This document shows, one piece after another, positions 54,811-63,906 of a stretch of 64,000 bases of DNA. The translations under genes and the position numbers were made by a program. The DNA comes from Paludibacter sp. Lineage in GTDB: Bacteria; Bacteroidota; Bacteroidia; Bacteroidales; Paludibacteraceae. The notes below the pieces were generated by a model. That model searched no databases, was not told the origin of the DNA, and saw only the letters and a program-made list of their open reading frames with translations. Numbering within the stretch: the stretch's first letter is position 1; each line of letters opens with the position of its first letter. The stretch is taken from positions 62,001 to 126,000 of the forward strand of contig JAQTUE010000011.1 of the NCBI GenBank assembly GCA_028710415.1, read 5' to 3'.

Positions 54811-55138
54811 CTTTTCTTTATAACTTTTCCAAAGTTTGGAACTTTGGAAAAGTTAAGGAGCTGATAATAGAAAACAGCATTCAAGGCTTATTTTGAATGC
54901 TGTTTTTATTGCAGTAAAGGTCTACATTTCGCTAAGAACTTGAACTATCCTGTAATGCTTACAAAGAATCATACCTGGACAAAACAGGGTTTTCTGATAA
55001 ATACATTTATCTTCTTAACGCATGTTTATTGAAGTTCCTGCAGAGTGAAAATTAAGTTCAACCTGTTTTTCATGCTGAGTTTTACCGACTGCATGATAGT
55101 ATATAACAGTACTAAAGTCTTTATTTGAGGTTCAGTAA
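54811..55138. repeat. Duplicated hcp downstream region
   Basis: Second copies of the AACTTTTCCAAAGTT palindrome (54822-54855) and of the CAGCATTCAA terminator (54866-54904), then about 120 bp similar to 50665-50790 (GCAGTAAAGGTCT, ATACCTGGAC). The final 100 bp before the next gene shows nothing recognisable. Confidence 0.82.
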
Positions 55139-56434
55139 TTATATTTTCATTGGTCTACTACTTGCAATTAAAACCTTCCTTGAAATATATTCTATGAGTT
55201 CAATGTCATAATTTAGACTCTTAACTTCATTAGAATATGGTAAAAGTACATCATAATTCCCTTCAGTGGCTTTGGTATGTACAATTCGGCATCTAATTTC
55301 ATAAATTCGCTCTGAAACCTCCGCTAATAAGTCGGAATTATCTGTCTTTACTGATATTTTTTGCTTCGAAATCAACTTCCCTTTATCTTCAGCATAGAAT
55401 TTGAAACGATTTTCATCTGACTTGAAGAAATCAGAAAGTTCGCTATTATTTGTGCAAGCTGAAAGTGTTGATTTTAATTGCTCTCTTTCATTTCCAAAAG
55501 ATTTACCACCACTTGATACTTTAATCGTAGAAATGATTTTTGAGATATCAGAATCTTTATTCGGATTAAATCTTGGATCTTTTATAAGACTTTGAATTTT
55601 TTGTTTTGCTTCGTAACTAGAGAAAATTGGGAAGTAGAACTCTATAGATTGATAAAAAGCTAAGTATTGAAATATTGGCATATTGACAGATTCTTTTGCA
55701 TACCAATAGAGAGAAATAGGTTCTGAGTCATATTCATACTTAGGCTCTTTAATTGTAGCAGTTTCATCAATGAACATTTGTTTTCGTAGTTTTTTCTCCC
55801 TTCGTTCGATATAACTTTCTCTTTTTGTTTGTAAATTTATAGGTAATTCAAAAGTTAAATCAATCTGAAAAAAAATTGAATTGGCAATTTTATCTAAGAC
55901 ATCCTTTGCATTATCGTGTGATTGAGTTTTTGTATTGGTTATTTTTAGTGTAAGTCTTTTTGCATATCTACCTCTTGGTCCTCTTTCTCTACTTCCAATC
56001 AAAAATGCAAACTCAGGAGAACAATATCCAATTGAAATTTCGAGGTCGTCAACACCTGGTAAAGGGATATTTGTTATTTCAACTTCCGTTTCTTCATCTT
56101 CATTTTTGTCTGGTTTACAAATAAGTCTATGTAACCGTTCAAAAAAGAACCGTCCAGTAATATCTGTATAACTTATTTCAGCCTCAATTACTTTTAAATC
56201 TTTTGACCAAATTGCCTCATTGCCTTTTATAAATCGAAATTGTTCAAAGGGAAGGTCTAATGCAGATTGAAGTGTTTCATCCCTATAAACAACAAAGCAT
56301 TCATGCTTTTCTCTTCCTGCTGTAATTTCAAAAATAATTCTAGAATACAAATCGGGGTCATCGAATATCTTTTCTTTATATTCTATCCCTGCGTCTTCAA
56401 GTTTCTTTTTTAGCTTATCTATTTTCTCTGTCAT
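55139..56434 (-). CDS. Uncharacterised protein, last gene of the radical SAM operon
   Basis: About 431 residues from MTEKIDKLKKKL (ATG 56434); the track starts 12 codons earlier at 56470. No recognised domain. Features: a Lys/Glu-rich N-terminal helix, an acidic segment near 110 (DKNEDEETEVEI), RGPRGRYAKRL near 160 and the segment EISERIYEIRCRIVHTKA-like near 385-400, whose R-x4-H spacing recalls HEPN-type R-x4-6-H. This resemblance is weak. AT-rich coding. Separated by about 130 bp from the 77-aa gene. Confidence 0.65.
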   Translation of the reverse strand: MTEKIDKLKKKLEDAGIEYKEKIFDDPDLYSRIIFEITAGREKHECFVVYRDETLQSALDLPFEQFRFIKGNEAIWSKDLKVIEAEISYTDITGRFFFERLHRLICKPDKNEDEETEVEITNIPLPGVDDLEISIGYCSPEFAFLIGSRERGPRGRYAKRLTLKITNTKTQSHDNAKDVLDKIANSIFFQIDLTFELPINLQTKRESYIERREKKLRKQMFIDETATIKEPKYEYDSEPISLYWYAKESVNMPIFQYLAFYQSIEFYFPIFSSYEAKQKIQSLIKDPRFNPNKDSDISKIISTIKVSSGGKSFGNEREQLKSTLSACTNNSELSDFFKSDENRFKFYAEDKGKLISKQKISVKTDNSDLLAEVSERIYEIRCRIVHTKATEGNYDVLLPYSNEVKSLNYDIELIEYISRKVLIASSRPMKI

Positions 56435-56571
56435 TTTTGATTTTTTTGTTCCTAATTTATTTATGAACATTTTATTAACGATCTATATGCTTTAGCTTTC
56501 TTCATTCTATAATATTTTTTCATATTAATCAAATACAGAATAAGAAGCTTATAGGACTTGGCAGTAGTTTT

Positions 56572-56805
56572 TTAGATTTTACTCTTTAAGAATTCACAAA
56601 CTTGTACCCTTAGAGATTGCTTCTCTTCTATTTGCTGAAACTTTTTGTAAATTTCGAAGTCCATTGTTTCAATAATTATTTTTCTTTTAACTAGTTCAGA
56701 GGTTTTGTCCCCAAATTTTGTCAAAACTATATTGTCATCAACTTGTTCGACATTAAGCGCAATAGTTTGACCTTTTTCTTTTTTAATAATTATTCTATCA
56801 GTCAT
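56572..56805 (-). CDS. Small protein of the radical SAM operon
   Basis: 77 residues, charged, beta-hairpin-like N-terminus (IIIKKEKGQTIALNVEQVDDNIVLTKFGDK) and a helical C-terminus (FEIYKKFQQIEEKQSLRVQVCEFLKSKI). Unknown function. Its start overlaps the stop of the membrane-protein gene by 4 bp (ATGA), indicating coupled translation. Confidence 0.65.
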   Translation of the reverse strand: MTDRIIIKKEKGQTIALNVEQVDDNIVLTKFGDKTSELVKRKIIIETMDFEIYKKFQQIEEKQSLRVQVCEFLKSKI

Positions 56806-57806
56806 ACTTTTTGAGTTTTATATAGGTTTAATTTTATAAAGTCGTAAAGTCCATCGGCCACACCAAGCAAAAGTGGAACATCATAGTAAGAGTTAAACAC
56901 TTCCTTTTTTTCTAGTTCACAATCAACACATAAGAAACCAACTATTGGGTGTTTGGATTTAGATTCTTTCTCTAATGGTGAAATACTAACAACCAACTCA
57001 CTTCTATAATTTAGAGGCCATTTACTTCTTCTTGTTGATTCATTTTCTCTAATTTCATAATTAAATTCAGGATATAGCAAAAAACTTGAATTTTCATAGT
57101 CTTGCAATGCAATAATATCATTACACATGAAATACATATCCTCATGTTTGTGAGAAAAGAATTTACTTATAATCTTTTGATAACAACTATTATTAGCAAT
57201 AGTATGTTCAATCTCGTTATATTCATTATCATATCTTTTTTTTGACTTGCTGTCTCTACAAAGATTTACTACACGAGTATTAAAGTTTATACCATTCTGT
57301 TCCTCGTTTAAATCAATTATGGTTTTAATAGAAACAGAACATTTTGATTTCGTTTTGAACTCATAAATATCTCTTATTCTATCACAAAAATCTACAAGTA
57401 TTCCTTTCACTTCATCTATTGAAATTTCTTCATGCCTATTTTTATTGACTTTTGAATAGCCTTTACTTAGTAAAACAATAGCATTACCATATATGCTTTC
57501 TCTTTTTATTAAAATCCATTTACGCCAAGCTTGCACAAAAAACTGTTTTAATTGATAATAAACAAAAAGAAGAAAAAGTATCATAAAGAAAAACATTACT
57601 GCTTTAATCCATGGAGAGTCGTTTAAAAAAATCGTAAATTCATTATTAATATCTCTAAATAGTTTTTCTTTAGTTGAATAAAATGCTCCTATCGAACCAA
57701 ATAGATAAGTTCTTAACTTTGAAAATGAGTCTAAGAATTCTTTAAGACCATCAACAACTGATTCTTTAAAAATATCTCTTAAATGTTTGTAGATTCTTTC
57801 TGTCAT
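56802..57806 (-). CDS. Membrane-anchored protein with GAF-like C-terminal region
   Basis: 334 residues. A transmembrane segment lies near 67-88 (WIKAVMFFFMILFLLFVYYQL). The cytosolic part (about 100-325) ends in VVSISPLEKESKSKHPIVGFLCVDCELEKKEVFN, the strand pattern of GAF-like sensor domains such as those in STAND or conflict-system membrane proteins. No catalytic motif is seen. Overlaps the 77-aa gene by 4 bp. Function unknown; sensor or effector anchoring is a guess. Confidence 0.65.
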   Translation of the reverse strand: MTERIYKHLRDIFKESVVDGLKEFLDSFSKLRTYLFGSIGAFYSTKEKLFRDINNEFTIFLNDSPWIKAVMFFFMILFLLFVYYQLKQFFVQAWRKWILIKRESIYGNAIVLLSKGYSKVNKNRHEEISIDEVKGILVDFCDRIRDIYEFKTKSKCSVSIKTIIDLNEEQNGINFNTRVVNLCRDSKSKKRYDNEYNEIEHTIANNSCYQKIISKFFSHKHEDMYFMCNDIIALQDYENSSFLLYPEFNYEIRENESTRRSKWPLNYRSELVVSISPLEKESKSKHPIVGFLCVDCELEKKEVFNSYYDVPLLLGVADGLYDFIKLNLYKTQKV

Positions 57807-57930
57807 GTTGATATTCTCTATCTAATATTACGGTTAACATCTGTGTATGAACACTCTATTAATGATACATTTTTTGGTTCAAAACTGTTTTGTACAGTTA
57901 TCAACTTCACTTTTCAACCAGGACTTCATA

Positions 57931-58284
57931 TTAGTAATCATGTCTGCTATATATTTCAATTTTCGCACCATACCGAATAAAAACCTGTGAAAGAGCTTGA
58001 ATAGCAAAGTCATCAGTTTCTACAACTATTTTCTTTCCTTCAACATCTAATGGATAAATATAGTCAAGATCTTCTGCAGCATTTCGGTTGAGATATACTT
58101 GATATTTATTCATGACTTCTCTAATTTCTTCAGGGAATGGATAGCTTTCATCTCCCACCTCTCTTTTTTCTAGGAGTTCATTAAAAGCTGTAGCTGCTTG
58201 GTTTGCATTTTCGACTGTTTTAAATGTTCCAGTTATACGAAGTTTTGCAGAATGTTCACTTGAGAAAGATTTCCAGATTTTCAT
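57931..58284 (-). CDS. DUF6375-like small protein
   Basis: 117 residues starting MKIWKSFSSEHSAKLRITGTFK, which I recognise as DUF6375-like (function unknown), followed by an alpha/beta part with a conserved-looking acidic middle (AAEDLDYIYPLDVEGKKIVVETDD). Starts 12 bp after the radical SAM stop. Small size and tight pairing with a radical SAM gene make it a candidate substrate or partner. Confidence 0.65.
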   Translation of the reverse strand: MKIWKSFSSEHSAKLRITGTFKTVENANQAATAFNELLEKREVGDESYPFPEEIREVMNKYQVYLNRNAAEDLDYIYPLDVEGKKIVVETDDFAIQALSQVFIRYGAKIEIYSRHDY

Positions 58285-58296
58285 AATAATTACTTT

Positions 58297-59187
58297 TTAG
58301 TATTGATTAATAGTTTGTAACTGTTTTTCTATTTCATAAAAGTTGTCAATGAATGTACCCTCATTTTCATAAGAATGCAGTTTCAATTTTCTGTCTGCTG
58401 AAATATGAGCAAATAAGAATTCTTTATTCACCTCTGTTTCTAAATAATTTGAATGAATAAAAATGCTTGCATCATAAGTCACATTTATTTGTATTTCATT
58501 CTTGTATTTTAAAATTAAGTTTTCAACCTTTTTCCAATCATTTTTCTCTAAAAGAAATTCTCCATTTTGGTGTTCTGGAATAAGCAAAACATCTATTGCT
58601 CCAAGTTTTATTGCTAATTCTATAACATCTTCCGCATCTTTAGTCAAGCCTGAATTAATTATTACATTTACTCCAAATGGTATAATTCCTTTGACCTTAT
58701 GAATATTTTGAACAAGTTTGTCAAGAGCAACTTTTTTAACTCTACTATATTTAGGTTCTAATCCATCAATTGAAAATCTAAGCGACGAAATATTACCTTT
58801 AATCTTCTCAATAATATCTGTGTTTATCAAATGTCCATTAGTCGTTATGTTAATACCCAACTTAGTATTTTCCCATATCCATTCAATTAAATTAGTTATT
58901 TCGGGATACATGAATGGTTCACCACCGCCAAAAGTTAATTCGAGTGTACCTAGTTCGTCAAATTTTTTTGCAATTTGTTTTACAAAATCAATTGGTAGTA
59001 GATTGTTATTTTTAGGTGCATAGCAATAATGGCATTTTAGATTACATTGATTTGTTAAAGCAATACTGAGTGTTCTAGGTGCAATTGAAATAATTTCTTT
59101 AGGAAAATTATATTCGTCCATTAAAATGTGAAGACCATTGATTCTGTCGAATATATGAAGTCCATTATTTTCAGTTCTTGTTTTCAT
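58297..59187 (-). CDS. Radical SAM enzyme
   Basis: 296-residue MoaA/PqqE-like radical SAM protein. The cluster motif is C48-x3-C52-x2-C55 (CNLKCHYC), with GGGEPF at 87-92 and the barrel strands NITTNGHLI and SLRFSIDGLEP. It lacks a C-terminal SPASM domain, since no extra Cys-rich segment is seen after residue 200. First gene of the operon. The product is unknown; the conserved small neighbour could be its substrate. Confidence 0.85.
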   Translation of the reverse strand: MKTRTENNGLHIFDRINGLHILMDEYNFPKEIISIAPRTLSIALTNQCNLKCHYCYAPKNNNLLPIDFVKQIAKKFDELGTLELTFGGGEPFMYPEITNLIEWIWENTKLGINITTNGHLINTDIIEKIKGNISSLRFSIDGLEPKYSRVKKVALDKLVQNIHKVKGIIPFGVNVIINSGLTKDAEDVIELAIKLGAIDVLLIPEHQNGEFLLEKNDWKKVENLILKYKNEIQINVTYDASIFIHSNYLETEVNKEFLFAHISADRKLKLHSYENEGTFIDNFYEIEKQLQTINQY

Positions 59188-59644
59188 TTTTCTTTTTTAG
59201 CTTTCCCATAACGATTCCCTATGTTAAACTAATTCAGTTTCCCATACTTCCACCTTATAATGATGTTTTAATATGTTTGTCTTGATTAATTTAAATACTT
59301 TATTGAAAGATTGATTTGTAAGGTTATTATCCTTTCTTGTCCAGCTTTAATCAGTATCCTATTCATTTGCAGATAAAAGCTTTTTCCGCCCCAAAAGTAC
59401 AAACTATTTATTAACTATTCAACATTTTGTGGATTTATTTTAAACAAATATAAAAAGAATTGAATTTACAATAAATAAACAACTTTATTGTTTCTTTTTC
59501 ATGAGGTGGCTCGCTTATTTCAATCATTCCCCTCTGTCGGGAAAGTGTTTGGGACTGCATCCAATTGTAAAATTTTAATGCCGGTGGGAGCTTTGTATCT
59601 GAATGGTTCAATGTATGGATTACTTCGTCATGTGGTTTTAGTAT

Positions 59645-59752
59645 GGAGGGGGTTGAGATAGGGTTGAGATAGGGTTGGTATAGGGTTGGTATAGGGTTGA
59701 GATAGGGTTCGGATAGGTAGACCTATCTGAACCCTATCAGAACCCTTACGAA
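59645..59752. repeat. Mirrored 12-bp tandem repeats, second locus
   Basis: About six units of GATAGGGTTGA followed by GACCTATCTGAACCCTATCAGAACCC, and then CTTACGAAAGTC, as at 11118-11225 where CTTACTAAAGTC follows. The two loci share the whole layout including flanks. Confidence 0.88.
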
Positions 59753-59992
59753 AGTCTCTCTGATTCCCTTCTATACCTAAAACAGAAGCATACCAGGATC
59801 GGTTGGAGTGGCAGGAACAAGAAAAGAAGAAGCAAAGAAACCAGGATTAAAACATTCCGTTACTTAATTATAGATTATTGATAGTAAGATACTAATTACT
59901 AAAAGCTTCCTAAAGTCCCGGCTCGATTTCAATAATTTATTCTTTAGCTATATTTTCAGCGGATTCAAAAAAAGCTTGTGGTAAATAAAACA

Positions 59993-60029
59993 AAAATCAG
60001 CATTCAACTCATCATTGAATGCTGATTTT
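59993..60029 (-). terminator. Terminator downstream of the rhodanese gene
   Basis: AAAATCAGCATTCAA-CTCATCA-TTGAATGCTGATTTT, a perfect 15-bp stem with A/T ends. Shares the CAGCATTCAA core with the hcp terminators. Confidence 0.85.
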
Positions 60030-60110
60030 CAGCGTATAAATTTACAGGGGTCTAATCGTTACGCAATGCTTTCGCGCTTTTAAAGGTTTACCCGCAGTAT
60101 GTATCCGAGA

Positions 60111-60521
60111 TCAGGAATGCCCGACTTCATCAGCATATAGTTGGTATTTCTTACCTTCATTGATTGCACTTCCTTCTGTGGCATGCCCATCAAATTTCCA
60201 CCATTCTATTCCTCCGATTAACTCTTTTACTTTAAAACCCAGTTTCGTCATGTTCAGGGCACCATGTGTGGAAGCATTGCATCCAATGCCCGAACAGTAG
60301 CAAACATAGGTTTTCGATTTTGCCAGTTGCCTGGTAGTCTCTTCATTCATTTCCCGGTGAGGAATGTTTATGGCTCCCGGAATGTGCTCCTTTTCAAAGG
60401 TAGCACGTTGCCTGGTATCTATTGCCACAACATTTTCCCCTTTTTCCAGGGCATAAAATAAGTCGTACGAATCCATCTCGTAATCAAGCTTATTCTGATA
60501 ATATTCTAGTTGCTTGTTCAT
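60111..60521 (-). CDS. Rhodanese-domain protein
   Basis: 136-residue single rhodanese domain: VVAIDTRQRATFEKEHIPGAINIPHRE near 30-56 and an active-site loop CYCSGIGCNAS near 72-82, whose Cys would carry the persulfide. Such proteins move sulfane sulfur or act in cyanide/thiosulfate chemistry. Monocistronic, with a perfect terminator downstream. Confidence 0.92.
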   Translation of the reverse strand: MNKQLEYYQNKLDYEMDSYDLFYALEKGENVVAIDTRQRATFEKEHIPGAINIPHREMNEETTRQLAKSKTYVCYCSGIGCNASTHGALNMTKLGFKVKELIGGIEWWKFDGHATEGSAINEGKKYQLYADEVGHS

Positions 60522-60707
60522 AATTTTGAAATTTTATTTTAAATAGTCCTTAATTTATTCTTGTTCAACTCACGACCGGGATTATAGGCATCCTGTGGTT
60601 TGCAGGAGCATCACTGCCTAAAAGTGAAACAGTGCATGCAGGCGTAAACCTACCAAATGCACTTCATCCAGCAGGTGAACATTGACGTTTGTTAGCGATA
60701 ATTATTT

Positions 60708-61328
60708 TCATTTCTTCGTCAGTTTGTATCTTAAATGTGTTGTCAGGTTTGAAGGTATAACTTCTACAATTTCAATATCATAAATATTTTTATCAATACC
60801 GTCAAACAGCCGGATGCCACTTCCTAAAAAAACAGGTGCAATGTGAATGAAAAATTCGTCAACAAGTCCTGCATTGAGAAATTGTTGAATAGTATTCGCA
60901 CCACCTTGTATTCTTATGTCCTTTCCGTTGGCTGATTGTCTTGCTTTTTCCAATGCACTTTGTATTCCGTCATTGATGAAATAAAAAGTGGTTGTCCCTT
61001 TTTGTATCCAGGGATCCCGTTTTTCGTGTGTCAGCACATAAACATCCGCTTTGTATAAATCTTCCGGCCAACTGACTTCGCCTTCTTCAAACATTCGTTT
61101 TCCCATAATAAATGAACCTGTTCTTGCAATGGTCTCTCTGATAAATTTACCATCAGGTCCGTCTTCATTACCATCTTCCAATCCTAAGTATTCCCAAAAT
61201 GCTTTTTGAATAAGCATCCACCTGTGAATTTTTTCTGATACACCGCCCATTGCGTTGCCTGGACCTCTGTTGTCACCTGCGAAAAACCCGTCAAGGGATA
61301 TTGCGCTGTCAAAGATGATTTTGCTCAT
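60708..61328 (-). CDS. Dihydrofolate reductase family protein (RibD C-terminal-like)
   Basis: 206 residues: SKIIFDSAISLDGFFAGDN at the start, a nucleotide-binding part with SFIMGKRMFEEGE near 73, IRIQGGANTIQQFLNAGLVDEFFIHIAPVFLGSG near 140-172. These RibD-C/DHFR-fold proteins are NADPH reductases of mostly unknown substrate. No riboflavin genes adjoin it. Confidence 0.88.
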   Translation of the reverse strand: MSKIIFDSAISLDGFFAGDNRGPGNAMGGVSEKIHRWMLIQKAFWEYLGLEDGNEDGPDGKFIRETIARTGSFIMGKRMFEEGEVSWPEDLYKADVYVLTHEKRDPWIQKGTTTFYFINDGIQSALEKARQSANGKDIRIQGGANTIQQFLNAGLVDEFFIHIAPVFLGSGIRLFDGIDKNIYDIEIVEVIPSNLTTHLRYKLTKK

Positions 61329-61562
61329 AGTATTTATTGTTCCTAAAAATTAATTTTAACTGTAGGTTTGATTGTCTGAACAGTCGCTTTACAATTACTG
61401 CTATCACAACTTATATAATTATTGATTTTAGATATTTCCATTTAAAACATTTCAAACGGTTTAAAGTTTATCATTTTTTCATAGGACTGTGACATCTTAA
61501 AGGTAAAAACAATATTACTTTAATTTGCTTTATTTATTATCTGAAAAGCTAAGTAGGTGGAA

Positions 61563-61803
61563 CAATTAAATGTCCCATATTGAATTTATAAGAATAGAAC
61601 GCGGATACACGCTGATTTGGCGGATTAAAAACGGATCTTATTTCAACAAGTTGAAATCGATTTTTCTATATTGATCAACTCCAACTTGTTGGAGTTTAAT
61701 CAGAATAAAATCTATTTATTAAAAGAATCCGTATACATCCGCTTGATCAGCGAAAATCAGCGTTCTATTCTTATAAAAAATAGGAAATTATATCCTTTCC
61801 AGT
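61563..61803. repeat. Dispersed palindromic element, copy B
   Basis: About 90 percent identical to copy A by eye. Terminal 17-bp inverted repeats are at 61586-61602 and 61760-61776. The internal hairpin reads TTTCAACAAGTTGAAA where copy A has TTCCAACAAGTTGGAA, a paired change. A second hairpin AACTCCAAC-TT-GTTGGAGTT is perfect here. The ORF track entry starting at 61671 reads through it. Confidence 0.9.
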
Positions 61804-61924
61804 ACTTAATAATAGGTCATTACCAATTAAATAAAATGAAACTAAACCCGGATATTTGGAAAATAAGAAAAACATCACGACCTTTGCGCTCCATTACGAA
61901 TAAAATAAACAGAAACATATAAGT

Positions 61925-62359
61925 ATGAAAACAGCAAAAATCAGTACCGAAAAAGGCGACATGCAGGTTGAGTTCTTTGAACAGGATGCTCCAAAAACAG
62001 TGGCTAACTTTATTAAACTGGCCGAAAGTGGCTTCTACAACGGCTTAACTTTCCACAGGGTGATTCCTGATTTCGTTATCCAGGGTGGTTGTCCTAATGG
62101 CAACGGTGCCGGCGGACCCGGTTATACAATCCCTTGTGAGTTGGATGGTGGCAATCAGTTCCACGACAGAGGAGTTTTGTCCATGGCGCATGCCGGACGC
62201 AATACCGGTGGTTCCCAGTTCTTTATTTGCCATTCAAGGAAAAATACTTCCCATTTGGATCGCCAGCACACTTGTTTTGGCAAGGTAGTTGAAGGCCTGG
62301 AAGTAATCGATCTGATACGTGCCGGTGATAAAATCCTGAGCATCGTAGTATCGGAATAA
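61925..62359 (+). CDS. Peptidyl-prolyl cis-trans isomerase (cyclophilin)
   Basis: 144-residue cytosolic cyclophilin: [13 protein letters not shown] near 39-51, [10 protein letters not shown] near 58, [20 protein letters not shown] near 79-98, and a late-domain [14 protein letters not shown]. It catalyses proline isomerisation during protein folding. Slightly short, as in many bacterial cyclophilins. No signal peptide. Strong terminator follows. Confidence 0.95.
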   Translation: MKTAKISTEKGDMQVEFFEQDAPKTVANFIKLAESGFYNGLTFHRVIPDFVIQGGCPNGNGAGGPGYTIPCELDGGNQFHDRGVLSMAHAGRNTGGSQFFICHSRKNTSHLDRQHTCFGKVVEGLEVIDLIRAGDKILSIVVSE

Positions 62360-62384
62360 GCTTTAGATAAAGCATACATAATAC

Positions 62385-62417
62385 AAAGGCCGGAAAGAAC
62401 TATTCTTTCCGGCCTTT
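62385..62417 (+). terminator. Terminator after the cyclophilin gene
   Basis: AAAGGCCGGAAAGAA-CTA-TTCTTTCCGGCCTTT, a perfect 15-bp stem. Confidence 0.92.
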
Positions 62418-62442
62418 ATAATAACTTGTCTTTCTACACTTC

Positions 62443-62473
62443 ACTTTTCCAAAGTTCGAGACTTTGGAAAAGT
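62443..62473. repeat. AACTTTTCCAAAGTT palindrome, copy 3
   Basis: ACTTTTCCAAAGT-TCGAG-ACTTTGGAAAAGT, 13-bp perfect stem, same family as copies near 50.58 and 54.83 kb, with a different loop. Confidence 0.82.
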
Positions 62474-62533
62474 TTGCTGGTAAATAGCTCTCCAAACAAA
62501 AAGCTCTTAAATCTTATAAATCCTTCAATCAGC

Positions 62534-63802
62534 TTAATCAGGGCTTAATCTGGGTTCACTCACTATCCCCGTATACCCTTTTGTGGATGGTATCAGTTCA
62601 AAAATCTTATCCGGTTTCAGGTCAGGTTCATCCCGGTGCGAAACATATACAATGGCAATCTTCTTATCCACGGCAATGGCATTCACCATGTCAATAAACA
62701 AGCGGCTGTTCTCATCGTCAAGCTCAATGGTTGGCTCGTCCAGTATCAGCAAGGGAGGGTGTTTCACCATCGCCCGGGCCACCATGACCATGCGTTGTTG
62801 ACCGATGGAAAGGCTTTGGAATGATTTGTTCCGGTAGAAAGGTCCCAGCATGTTTATCCAGCTTTTGGCAATATCCCTTTGAATATCACTCGGTTTCGTG
62901 TACAGTCCTACCGAATCCATTAACCCGGATATAATCATGTTTTCCACAGTGTCATCCCTGGTAAATTGCAGGATCATGGCAGGAGTAAAGTAGCCTATCT
63001 GCCTTTTAATATCCCAAATCGTTTCACCGGTACCTTTCTTTTTTCCGAACAGGATCATGTCCTGGCCATATCCCTTGGGATTGTCACCAATGATCATCGA
63101 CAGCAAGGTACTTTTCCCGGAACCGTTTGGCCCGATAAGTTGCCAGAATTCACCCTTTTGTATGGTCCAGTTGATGTTTTCAACCACCTGTTTTTCAAGG
63201 TACTTTACCGATACTGAGTTCAGTTGCACCAACGGGTTGATATCCTGGTGTTGTTCGTCATACCCCGTTGGAAGCGAGAATAAATGTGCTTTTACTTCCT
63301 GCGAATGCTGCGCTGTATGGAAAGTCCCTGCATCCTGTTCGCTTACGATTTTATTATTTTCATCTATTGAAATAACTCGTTGTATGCAAGGCAGAATATC
63401 CCTTTTGCGGAAGAAGACCTGGATCATTAGGGTTGATTCAGCCAACTTTCCCAATGTGGCAGTGATGATTTGTTGGGTTTCTTTATCTACATTGCTGTAC
63501 ACATCATCCAGTACCATAAATTCAGGTTTTTGTGCAATCTGGTACAGGAGCAATGCCTTTTTCTGTTGGCCACTGGACATGGATCCCAGGCTTGAATTCT
63601 CATTGGTTTGTATAATAAACCGGTCATGGCGGATCTCTTCCTCAATAAAGCGGTTAATGGTTATCGTTGAGAATAAGACTCCCCTCATTGAACTTAAATC
63701 AACAATCCCATGCAAAAACTTATTTGCCAGAATTTGTTCCAGTATATGGTTTTTGTTCGATGAATTCGATAAATAGAGTCCTATACTTTTTGGTTGTTTC
63801 AT
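62534..63802 (-). CDS. Double ABC-ATPase (ModF/PhrA-like), first domain lacking Walker A
   Basis: 422 residues. The second half is a complete ABC ATPase: Walker A GPNGSGKST near 226, signature LSIGQQRM near 330, Walker B LLILDEPTIELD near 352. The first half has a signature (SMSSGQQKK near 74) and Walker B (FMVLDDVYSNVD near 95) but no P-loop; the protein begins where that domain's Walker A should be. Similar to ModF-type soluble tandem ABC proteins. Either a shortened first domain is normal in this lineage, or the 5' end is eroded. No permease gene adjoins it. Confidence 0.85.
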   Translation of the reverse strand: MKQPKSIGLYLSNSSNKNHILEQILANKFLHGIVDLSSMRGVLFSTITINRFIEEEIRHDRFIIQTNENSSLGSMSSGQQKKALLLYQIAQKPEFMVLDDVYSNVDKETQQIITATLGKLAESTLMIQVFFRKRDILPCIQRVISIDENNKIVSEQDAGTFHTAQHSQEVKAHLFSLPTGYDEQHQDINPLVQLNSVSVKYLEKQVVENINWTIQKGEFWQLIGPNGSGKSTLLSMIIGDNPKGYGQDMILFGKKKGTGETIWDIKRQIGYFTPAMILQFTRDDTVENMIISGLMDSVGLYTKPSDIQRDIAKSWINMLGPFYRNKSFQSLSIGQQRMVMVARAMVKHPPLLILDEPTIELDDENSRLFIDMVNAIAVDKKIAIVYVSHRDEPDLKPDKIFELIPSTKGYTGIVSEPRLSPD

Positions 63803-63875
63803 ATAATTTGTCTTTTATTTCTTTTCCTGTTTCTGAAAGTGATTGGTAGTTAAAGAAATAAGGGTCATGATAAAT

Positions 63876-63906
63876 AAAATCAGCATCCTGGAATGAATGC
63901 TGATGG
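63876..63906 (-). terminator. Terminator-like hairpin at the window end
   Basis: ATCAGCAT and ATGCTGAT pair around a 10-nt loop. It resembles the CAGCATTCA terminators elsewhere, probably belonging to a gene beyond the window. Confidence 0.4.

Larger units (their letters stand above)
59188..60110. other. Gene-free region with mirrored repeats
   Basis: No supportable ORF. Contains the GATAGGGTTGA array (listed separately) and a strong hairpin at 59993-60029; the rest is AT-rich. Confidence 0.6.

Noticed and set aside
59188-59220. Twelve-codon ORF (MGKLKKKNENKN) overlapping the radical SAM start as a precursor peptide
   Set aside because: Too short and low in complexity; no leader or core pattern.
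60547-60683. Short open frame reading TTGIIGILWFAGASLP...NALHPAGEH on the forward strand
   Set aside because: It looks like a membrane-protein tail, but has no start codon and only about 45 codons; too little to call a gene or pseudogene.
61671-61922. 83-aa ORF before the cyclophilin gene
   Set aside because: Most of it lies in palindromic element copy B.
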